DNA of 64,000 nucleotides from Chelativorans intermedius (GTDB taxonomy: Bacteria > Pseudomonadota > Alphaproteobacteria > Rhizobiales > Rhizobiaceae): assembly GCF_025398255.1 (NCBI RefSeq), contig NZ_JAODNW010000007.1:181486-245485 (forward strand), given 5' to 3'. A program made the translations under genes and the position numbers. Positions 55,975 through 64,000 of the stretch are shown piece by piece (position 1 is the first letter of the stretch; each line of letters begins with the position of its first letter). A model generated the notes under the pieces. The model was not told the DNA's origin, did not search any database, and saw only the letters and a program-made list of their open reading frames with translations.

Positions 55975-57113
55975 CACGCGCGCTCCCCCCGGCTCGCCTC
56001 GATCCCGACGGAGCGCGGGCTGAAGCTCGCGAACACCGATTGCAGGGTGGGCCGGAACATGTGTTCGAGCGCGCCGGCAAACAGGATGACAAGGCCCTGG
56101 ATGATGACGATCATGTCGCGCGAAATCCCCGGCATCTCGAAGGCAAGCTCCGCCCCGCCCTGGTAGAGCATGCCGAACAGGATGGCCGCCGGCACGATGC
56201 CGGCCGGGTGCGAGCGGCCCATCAGCGCCACGGCGATGCCAACGAAGCCGGCACCCGTCACGAAGTCGATCTGCAGGCGGTTCTGGTCGCCCATCACCGG
56301 GTTGAGCGCCATCATGCCGGCCAGCGCGCCCGAGATCAGCATGGTGACGATGATGATGCGCACCTCGTTGACCCCGGCATAGCGCGCCGCCCTGGGGCTG
56401 TGCCCGCGCATGCGGATCTCGTAGCCGAGACGCGTGCGCCAGATCAGCACCCACACCAGGAAGGCGGCGAGGAGCGCCAGAAGGAAGGAGATGTTGAAGG
56501 GCGCCGAGCGCACGGTCAGGCCCATCGCCTCCAGCATCCAGTTGAGCTTGGGCAATTGCCCGCCTTCCAGAAAAGTGCGGGTCTGCGGCGCCTGGCTGCC
56601 CGCCGGCTTCAGCACATTGACCAGGAGATAGACCATCAGGCTGGCGGCGATGAAGTTGAACATGATCGTGGTGATCACGATGTGGGAGCCGCGCCTGGCC
56701 TGGAAATAGGCGGGGATGAAGGCCCAGGCCGCGCCGAAGGCGGCAGCCCCCAGAATGGCGAGCGGGAAGGTGAGCCACCAGGGAAGAAGGCTGTCGAATG
56801 TCAGGCACACCAGCGCCACGCCCAGCCCGCCCACATAGGCCTGCCCCTCGCCGCCGATGTTGAACAGGCTGCAGTGGAAGGCCACGGCAACGGCCAGCCC
56901 CGTGAAGATGAAGCTCGTCGCATAGTAGAGCGTGTAGGCGATGGCCTGACCGCGCCCGACCGCCCCCTCGACCAGGATGACGGCCGCGCGCAGCGGATTC
57001 TCGCCGACGAGCAGCACGACGAGGCCGGCCACCAGAAAGGCCACGAAAAGGTTGATGAGCGGGATGAGACCGTAATCCGCCCAAGCGGGCAGCTTCGCAT
57101 AGGGTGCGCTCAC
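55974..57113 (-). CDS. Nucleoside-type ABC transporter permease 1
   Basis: 379-aa permease of the same class (YufP/NupP-like), longer at the N-terminus. FNIGGEGQAYVGGLGVALV is the family signature and MRGHSPRAARYAGVNEVRI the coupling loop. It overlaps the ATPase gene by ATGA. About 8-10 transmembrane helices. Confidence 0.92.
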   Translation of the reverse strand: MSAPYAKLPAWADYGLIPLINLFVAFLVAGLVVLLVGENPLRAAVILVEGAVGRGQAIAYTLYYATSFIFTGLAVAVAFHCSLFNIGGEGQAYVGGLGVALVCLTFDSLLPWWLTFPLAILGAAAFGAAWAFIPAYFQARRGSHIVITTIMFNFIAASLMVYLLVNVLKPAGSQAPQTRTFLEGGQLPKLNWMLEAMGLTVRSAPFNISFLLALLAAFLVWVLIWRTRLGYEIRMRGHSPRAARYAGVNEVRIIIVTMLISGALAGMMALNPVMGDQNRLQIDFVTGAGFVGIAVALMGRSHPAGIVPAAILFGMLYQGGAELAFEMPGISRDMIVIIQGLVILFAGALEHMFRPTLQSVFASFSPRSVGIEASRGERA

Positions 57114-58666
57114 TGGGCGGCCTCCTTTTCCTCTTCCACGCCCGCCATCAGCAGGCCCAGCTCGCCCTCCGTCGCTTCGGGGCTGCGTTCGCCGACGATG
57201 CGGCCGGCGAACATGACGAGAATCCGGTCGGAAAGCGAGCGGATCTCGTCGAGCTCGACGGAGACGAGAAGAACCGCCTTGCCCTGGTCGCGCATGTCGA
57301 TCAGTCGCTTGTGAATGAACTCGATGGCGCCCACGTCCACGCCGCGCGTCGGCTGGCCAACGATCAGCACCTTGGGGTCCTGCTCCATCTCGCGCGCCAG
57401 CACGATCTTCTGCTGGTTGCCGCCGGAGAAATTGGCGGTCTTGAGGCGCGTGTCGGGCGGGCGGATGTCGTATTTCTCGATCTTGTCCTGCGCATCGCGG
57501 CGGATGGCCTCGATGTCGAGGAAGGGTCCCTTCAGATAGCGCTCCTGCCAGTGGTAGCCCAGGATGGCGTTCTCGTTTTCCTCGAAGGGCAGGACGAGCC
57601 CCATGTTGTGCCGATCTTCCGGCACATGCGCCATGCCGCGGCGGCGCAGATCGGCGGGATCCGCTCGCCCGGTCAGCTCCACGGGCTCTCCATCCAGCGT
57701 CACGCTGCCCGAGACGGCCCTGCGAATGCCTGTGATGGCCTCCAGAAGCTCGCTCTGCCCGTTGCCCGCGACCCCGGCAATGCCGACGATTTCGCCGGCG
57801 CGCACGTCGAAGGAAACGTCGTCGACCATCTTCACGCCGCGCGAGTCCTCCACCGTCAGGTTCCTCACCGAGAGCATGAAATCGCCGGGCCGGGCGGGGC
57901 CCTTCTCCACGCGCAGGAGCACGCGCCGGCCCACCATCAGTTCGGCCAGTTCCTCCACCGTCGTCTCCTCCGTCCGCCGCGTGGCCACGAGCGCGCCCTG
58001 GCGCATGACGGAGACATTGTCCGTGACGGCCATGATCTCGCGCAGCTTGTGCGTGATCAGCACGATGGTCTTTCCCTCATCCTTGAGCTGGCGCAGGATG
58101 CGGAACAGGTGGTCGGCCTCCGACGGCGTGAGCACGCCGGTCGGCTCGTCGAGAATCAGGATCTCGGCGCCCCGGAAGAGGGCCTTCAGGATCTCCACGC
58201 GCTGCTGCAGGCCCACGGGCAGGTCCTCGATCACCGCGTCGGGGTCGACCTCCAGCCCGTAGTCACGCTCCAGCCGCTCCAGCTCCGCCCGCGCCTTGGC
58301 GACGGAGGTCTTGAGCAGCGGCTCGCCTTCCGCGCCGAGGATGATGTTCTCCAGCACGGTGAAATTGTGCACCAGCATGAAATGCTGGTGCACCATGCCG
58401 ATGCCGCGGGCAATCGCGTCGCTGGAAGAGAGGATCGCCGCCCGCTCGCCATTGACGAAGATCTCGCCGCGGTCGGCCTGGTAGAAGCCATAGAGGATCG
58501 ACATCAGCGTCGATTTGCCAGCACCGTTTTCGCCGATGATGCCGTGAATGGTGCCGCGCGCGATCTTCAGGTCGATGTCACGGTTGGCGCGCACGGCCCC
58601 GAAGCTCTTGCTGATGCCCTTGAGTTCGATTGCAGCTTCCGCCATCGGCGCCCCGCTGTTCCCCAT
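57110..58666 (-). CDS. Nucleoside-type ABC transporter dual ATPase (NupO/RbsA-like)
   Basis: 518-aa ATPase with two ABC modules. The first has GENGAGKST and the weak signature LPVGLQQRVE, normal for this family. The second has GVAGNGQSE in place of a full Walker A and FSGGNQQKIVLAREM. The second site is therefore probably inactive, as in related transporters. The start is at 58666, or at 58645 (seven residues later); neither has a strong ribosome site. The expected Bmp/Med-type lipoprotein binding protein is not next to it. Confidence 0.92.
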   Translation of the reverse strand: MGNSGAPMAEAAIELKGISKSFGAVRANRDIDLKIARGTIHGIIGENGAGKSTLMSILYGFYQADRGEIFVNGERAAILSSSDAIARGIGMVHQHFMLVHNFTVLENIILGAEGEPLLKTSVAKARAELERLERDYGLEVDPDAVIEDLPVGLQQRVEILKALFRGAEILILDEPTGVLTPSEADHLFRILRQLKDEGKTIVLITHKLREIMAVTDNVSVMRQGALVATRRTEETTVEELAELMVGRRVLLRVEKGPARPGDFMLSVRNLTVEDSRGVKMVDDVSFDVRAGEIVGIAGVAGNGQSELLEAITGIRRAVSGSVTLDGEPVELTGRADPADLRRRGMAHVPEDRHNMGLVLPFEENENAILGYHWQERYLKGPFLDIEAIRRDAQDKIEKYDIRPPDTRLKTANFSGGNQQKIVLAREMEQDPKVLIVGQPTRGVDVGAIEFIHKRLIDMRDQGKAVLLVSVELDEIRSLSDRILVMFAGRIVGERSPEATEGELGLLMAGVEEEKEAAQ

Positions 58667-58748
58667 TTTTTATCTTTTGGTCAAATCTGGTAGCACGCAG
58701 CCGCCCGCCTGCCAACCGGCGGCAGCGTACACTCGACAAAGGGCGGTG

Positions 58749-58761
58749 GAATTGTCAATTC
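58749..58761. promoter_or_regulatory. 13-bp palindrome upstream of slyX / nucleoside ABC operon
   Basis: GAATTGTCAATTC, a perfect odd palindrome in the 123-bp gap between the divergent nucleoside ATPase gene and slyX. It shares 12 bases with the dyad before the RpiR gene. It could be an operator; on the minus strand it includes TTGACA, a good -35, though no -10 at 16-18 bp was found. Confidence 0.35.
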
Positions 58762-58789
58762 TCAAAAGGCGAAGGCGAAAGGAAAAACC

Positions 58790-58993
58790 ATGGACGAGAC
58801 GCGGCTGGAGAGGCTCGAAATCCTCGCCGCCGAGCAGGAGCGGACCATCGAGGAGATGTCGGCCCAGCTTGCCGAGCAGTGGCGCGAGATCGAGCGGCTG
58901 CGCGGCAGGCTCGACCTTCTGACGCGCCGCTTCCAGGCATTGGAGGAGCAGGCGATTCCATCGGCGCCGGTGACCAAGCCGCCGCACTGGTAG
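58790..58993 (+). CDS. slyX: SlyX family protein
   Basis: 67-aa coiled-coil protein of the SlyX family: heptad pattern RLERLEILAAEQERTIEEM and REIERLRGRLDLLTRRFQAL, ending with the family motif of a short proline segment and PPHW, typical of SlyX (PPHY/PPHW). AAAGGAAAA precedes the ATG. Function unknown throughout the family. Confidence 0.9.
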   Translation: MDETRLERLEILAAEQERTIEEMSAQLAEQWREIERLRGRLDLLTRRFQALEEQAIPSAPVTKPPHW

Positions 58994-59035
58994 GCGCGGG
59001 ATCGCACCCCACCCGCGGACTCGATCGCATCCAAG

Positions 59036-59073
59036 AACGAAAAAGGCCCCGCGGTCTCAACACGCGGGGCCTT
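59036..59073 (-). terminator. Rho-independent terminator of rpsA
   Basis: A perfect 11-bp stem AAGGCCCCGCG with a 9-base loop, followed on the minus strand by TTTTTCG. It lies 28 bp past the rpsA stop and ends the aroA-cmk-rpsA operon. On the plus strand there is no T-run, so it should act mainly in one direction. Confidence 0.92.
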
Positions 59074-59100
59074 CAGGAATGCGTGCAAGGTGGGAGGGGC

Positions 59101-60807
59101 TTAGTCGCCCTTCTCCTCCTGCTTCTTCAGCGCGGCGCCCAGAATGTCGCCCAGCGAAGCGCCGGAGTCTGTGGAGCCGTACTGGGCCACCGCTTCCTTC
59201 TCCTCGGCGATCTCCAGCGCCTTGATGGAGACGCTGATCTTGCGCGTCTTCTTGTCGAACTGGGTGACGCGGGCGTCCACCTTCTGGCCGATGGCAAAGC
59301 GCTCGGGGCGCTGCTCGGCACGGTCGCGCGAAAGGTCGGAGCGCTTGATGAAGGTGTCCAGATCGTGCTCGACCAGGCGCACGTCGATGCCGGCATCCTT
59401 CACGCCCGTCACTTCGCAGGTCACCACCGCGCCCTTGCGCAGGCCGCCGGCGGCCACCGCCTCGCCGACCGCATCGCGGCCGAGCTGCTTGATGCCGAGG
59501 GAGATGCGCTCCTTCTCGATGTCGACGTCGAGAACCTGCGCCTTCACCACGTCGCCGCGGTTGTACTCCTCGATCACCTGCTCGCCGGGACGCGTCCAGT
59601 CGAGGTCGGAGAGGTGCACCATGCCGTCGACGTCGCCGTCGAGGCCGATGAACAGGCCGAACTCGGTCTTGTTCTTGACCTCGCCTTCCACCACCGAGCC
59701 CACCGGATGGTTGCGGGCGAACGCCTCCCACGGGTTCTCCAGCGTCTGCTTGAGACCGAGCGAGATGCGGCGCTTGACCGGATCGACCTCGAGGACGACC
59801 ACCTCGACCTCCTGCGTGGTCGACAGGATCTTGCCGGGATGCACGTTCTTCTTGGTCCAGCTCATCTCGGAGACGTGGATGAGGCCCTCGATGCCCGGCT
59901 CCAGCTCCACGAAGGCGCCGTAGTCGGTGATGTTGGTCACGCGGCCGGTCACCTTCTTGCCGAGCGGGTACTTGCCGCCGATGCCGTCCCACGGGTCGGC
60001 CTCGAGCTGCTTCATGCCCAGCGAGATGCGGTGCGTCTCCTGGTTGATACGGATGATCTGCACCTTCACCGTCTGGCCGATGTTCAGGATCTCGGTCGGA
60101 TGGTTGACACGGCGCCACGCCATGTCGGTGACGTGCAGCAGGCCGTCGATGCCGCCGAGGTCGACGAACGCACCGTAGTCGGTGATGTTCTTGACCATGC
60201 CCTCGACCACCTGGCCTTCCTCGAGGTTCTGCACGATCTCCGAGCGCTGCTCGGCGCGGCTCTCCTCGAGCACGGTGCGGCGCGAGACGACGATGTTGCC
60301 GCGCCGCTTGTCCATCTTCAGGATCTCGAAGGGCTGCGGCGTGTGCATGAGCGGGCTGACATCGCGGATCGGGCGGATGTCCACCTGGCTGCGCGGCAGG
60401 AAGGCCACGGCACCATCCAGGTCGACGGTGAAGCCGCCCTTGACCTGGTTGAAGATGACGCCTTCGACGCGCTCGCCCTTGTTGAACTTCTCTTCCAGCT
60501 TGATCCAGCTTTCCTCGCGGCGCGCCTTTTCGCGCGACAGCATGGCCTCGCCCAGCGCGTTCTCGACGCGCTCGATATAGACCTCGACCTCGTCGCCGAC
60601 ACTGAGCTGGCCGTCCTTGGCCTTGGCGCCGAACTCCTTGAGCGGCACTCGGCCTTCGACCTTCAGCCCGACATCGATGATGGCCATGTCCTTTTCGATC
60701 GCCGTGACGACCCCCTTGACGACGGAGCCCTCGGCGACGTCGCGCTCGGAAAAGGATTCTTCGAGAAGGCTCGCGAAATCATCGCGAGACGGATTGAGTT
60801 GTGACAT
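59101..60807 (-). CDS. rpsA: 30S ribosomal protein S1
   Basis: 568-aa ribosomal protein with six S1 RNA-binding repeats; typical repeat motifs are ITDYGAFVDLGGIDGLLHVT and ITDYGAFVELEPGIEGLIHV. It unwinds and captures mRNA on the 30S subunit. The ATG at 60807 has AGGAGC upstream; the longer in-frame extension to 61023 overlaps cmk and is not coding. The 184-bp gap from cmk contains GC-rich inverted repeats that could serve known S1 autoregulation (inference). Confidence 0.97.
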   Translation of the reverse strand: MSQLNPSRDDFASLLEESFSERDVAEGSVVKGVVTAIEKDMAIIDVGLKVEGRVPLKEFGAKAKDGQLSVGDEVEVYIERVENALGEAMLSREKARREESWIKLEEKFNKGERVEGVIFNQVKGGFTVDLDGAVAFLPRSQVDIRPIRDVSPLMHTPQPFEILKMDKRRGNIVVSRRTVLEESRAEQRSEIVQNLEEGQVVEGMVKNITDYGAFVDLGGIDGLLHVTDMAWRRVNHPTEILNIGQTVKVQIIRINQETHRISLGMKQLEADPWDGIGGKYPLGKKVTGRVTNITDYGAFVELEPGIEGLIHVSEMSWTKKNVHPGKILSTTQEVEVVVLEVDPVKRRISLGLKQTLENPWEAFARNHPVGSVVEGEVKNKTEFGLFIGLDGDVDGMVHLSDLDWTRPGEQVIEEYNRGDVVKAQVLDVDIEKERISLGIKQLGRDAVGEAVAAGGLRKGAVVTCEVTGVKDAGIDVRLVEHDLDTFIKRSDLSRDRAEQRPERFAIGQKVDARVTQFDKKTRKISVSIKALEIAEEKEAVAQYGSTDSGASLGDILGAALKKQEEKGD

Positions 60808-60991
60808 TGATGCTCCTGAAAACACCCCTTTTGGGGGCGCAAGCGCCGGCGGTTCGTGTTGCGTTGGGCCTGCCGTGCATCCGGGCTTTCCAGCCCTCGG
60901 CCGCGGTCGCGGCAATTCCGGCGCAAGGGAGATGCGGGCAGACCGGCTCACCAAATGCCGAAAAGCGCCCTGCGCCTCCCTGCGGGAGCCG

Positions 60992-63120
<2,129 letters not shown>

Positions 63121-63130
63121 TCAATAGGCT

Positions 63131-63159
63131 TTGACAGGCGTGCGATCTGTGGTTATGGG
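63131..63159 (+). promoter_or_regulatory. Putative promoter of the TIGR02300 gene
   Basis: TTGACA, a 17-bp spacer and TATGGG in the 271-bp divergent region with aroA. The -35 is consensus and the -10 is weak. This predicts a leader of about 110 bases. Confidence 0.5.
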
Positions 63160-63277
63160 GACCGGAATTTTCGCAGACAACCGCTCCCCGCCGCGCCCCG
63201 CCCGAGGGAGCCGGTTTCGGGCGGCAACTCCTCGGGGGAGCTGCCGGCCCTGTATTCGAGACTAATGAGGCAAGACG

Positions 63278-63658
63278 GTGGCTAAACCCGAACTCGGCAC
63301 CAAACGCATCTGCCCGGAGACGGGCCGAAAGTTCTACGATCTGAACAAGGATCCGATCGTTTCGCCCTATACGGGCCAGTCCTACCCGCGCAGTTTCTTC
63401 GAATCCGACAGCGAGCCCATCGTCGACGAGGAAGAGGACGTCGAGGACAAGGAGCTTGGCGAAGAGGGGCCGGAGCTGGTCTCGCTGGAGGAGGCCGACG
63501 AGGAAAGCAAGGGCGCCGAGCCCGACCTGCCGGATATCGACGACGATGACGTCGACCTTGGCGACGATGCCGACGACACCTTCCTGGAGGAGGAGGACGA
63601 CGAGGACGACGACGTCAAGGACATCATCGGCGTCGGCGGTGACGACGAGGAACAATAG
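63278..63658 (+). CDS. TIGR02300 family (FYDLN acid) protein
   Basis: 126-aa highly acidic protein. The N-terminus has GTKRICPETGRKFYDLNKDP and SPYTGQSYP, a conserved Cys and the FYDLN motif that names the family. The second half is a run of Asp/Glu with no fold pattern. GTG start with GAGG upstream. The family is almost confined to alphaproteobacteria and sits next to aroA and a tRNA-Ala gene. Function unknown; a metal-binding or chaperone role has been guessed from the acidic tail. Confidence 0.93.
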   Translation: MAKPELGTKRICPETGRKFYDLNKDPIVSPYTGQSYPRSFFESDSEPIVDEEEDVEDKELGEEGPELVSLEEADEESKGAEPDLPDIDDDDVDLGDDADDTFLEEEDDEDDDVKDIIGVGGDDEEQ

Positions 63659-63707
63659 GCTTGCGGCAGCTTGCCCACAGGCCGCGCATCCGACGCGAAA
63701 CTGGGGC

Positions 63708-63736
63708 TTGATTCTGCGGCGCGGCGGGTTTAGAAG
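63708..63736 (+). promoter_or_regulatory. Putative promoter of tRNA-Ala
   Basis: TTGATT, 17-bp spacer and TAGAAG, about 75 bp before the tRNA. A CCGGCC/GGCCGG stem-loop (63791-63808) lies between it and the tRNA 5' end, possibly in the precursor leader. Confidence 0.4.
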
Positions 63737-63813
63737 CCGCCAACACGATTGATCGGCGACAAGCCGAAGACCTCTTCGCCGGAGACGGCGCCGGCCCTCG
63801 AAGGCCGGGGTGT

Positions 63814-63889
<76 letters not shown>

Positions 63890-64000
63890 TTCTTCTCGTA
63901 AGTTATTAATTCTCTTACCATCTGAGGGATTTCAGGCACTTACATCCTGCCGATTGGCCACACATGTGGTATACACGGAGGCATGGAACGGGTGTCTGAT
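63890..64000 (+). other. AT-richer segment after tRNA-Ala; possible element boundary
   Basis: Hand-counted GC here is about 46%, against roughly two-thirds in the rest. It contains short AT runs (TTATTAAT), a CCACA/TGTGG dyad near 63959-63970, GTATAC, and GGAGG just ahead of an ATG at 63983 that is open to the window edge (six codons). No gene can be named. A base-composition break directly 3' of a tRNA is typical of an integrated element. Confidence 0.45.

Noticed and set aside
60808..60991. Small gene or terminator between cmk and rpsA
   Set aside because: Only short GC-rich inverted repeats, no T-run after a strong stem and no frame with a ribosome site; more likely an S1 leader.

Overview
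The window looks like chromosomal DNA of a high-GC alphaproteobacterium, most likely of the order Rhizobiales and close to Phyllobacteriaceae such as Mesorhizobium, Aquamicrobium or Nitratireductor. Evidence: a YejABEF transporter with two binding proteins, a small SRP RNA next to HIT/dnaX/ybaB/recR, a RegB/RegA (ActS/ActR) pair, a class II AroA collinear with the Agrobacterium CP4 enzyme, the aroA-cmk-rpsA operon diverging from a TIGR02300 gene, and a zinc-ribbon-less DnaX. The genus cannot be fixed from the sequence alone. Almost every gene is intact and tightly packed, with many 4-base ATGA overlaps.

Layout. 0-2.6 kb: sugar ABC binding protein and ATPase; the permeases are not between them. 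2.6-5.7 kb (minus): D-threonine aldolase-like enzyme, M81 metallopeptidase and an NTF2-like protein, divergent from an RpiR regulator. 5.9-11.6 kb: RpiR regulator, cytoplasmic GH20 hexosaminidase, CutC, ROK sugar kinase, GhrA-like dehydrogenase. 11.6-19.3 kb (minus): yejA1-yejA2-yejB-yejE-yejF peptide/muropeptide importer. Together 0-19 kb reads as an uptake and breakdown region for amino sugars and (muro)peptides. 19.4-28.6 kb: membrane cytochrome c, kdsB, pheA, nudC, HIT protein, SRP RNA, dnaX, ybaB, recR, a lytic transglycosylase and a double-Kazal lipoprotein. Two inverted copies of a 101-bp repeat bracket about 6 kb of this part. 28.7-32.2 kb (minus): lepA, a YiiX-like hydrolase, bfr, bfd. 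32.6-40.7 kb: YnjBCD-type ABC importer, hrpB, RegB/RegA redox two-component system. 40.7-45.7 kb: L,D-transpeptidase, CueR-like regulator, MmcB-like protein, MocR/PdxR-type regulator, pgi. 45.7-49.5 kb (minus): a compact YbhGFS-like exporter with its own CecR-type repressor and a clear operator. 49.6-52.4 kb: CYTH and CHAD proteins, upp, a membrane aspartic protease. 52.4-58.7 kb (minus): nucleoside ABC transporter with cdd, purine nucleoside phosphorylase and deoA. 58.8-64 kb: slyX, then rpsA-cmk-aroA (minus), the TIGR02300 gene, and tRNA-Ala(GGC), followed by a drop in GC content at the window edge that may be the start of an integrated element.

How the parts fit. Housekeeping blocks (replication and repair, translation, aromatic amino acids) alternate with nutrient-salvage operons: amino sugars and muropeptides on the left, nucleosides on the right. 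No CRISPR array, insertion sequence, rRNA or prophage was seen. The least ordinary items are the left-hand recycling cluster, the inverted 101-bp repeat pair, the seven-copy heptamer in front of recR, the double-Kazal lipoprotein, the minimal YbhGFS-like operon, and the tRNA-Ala junction.
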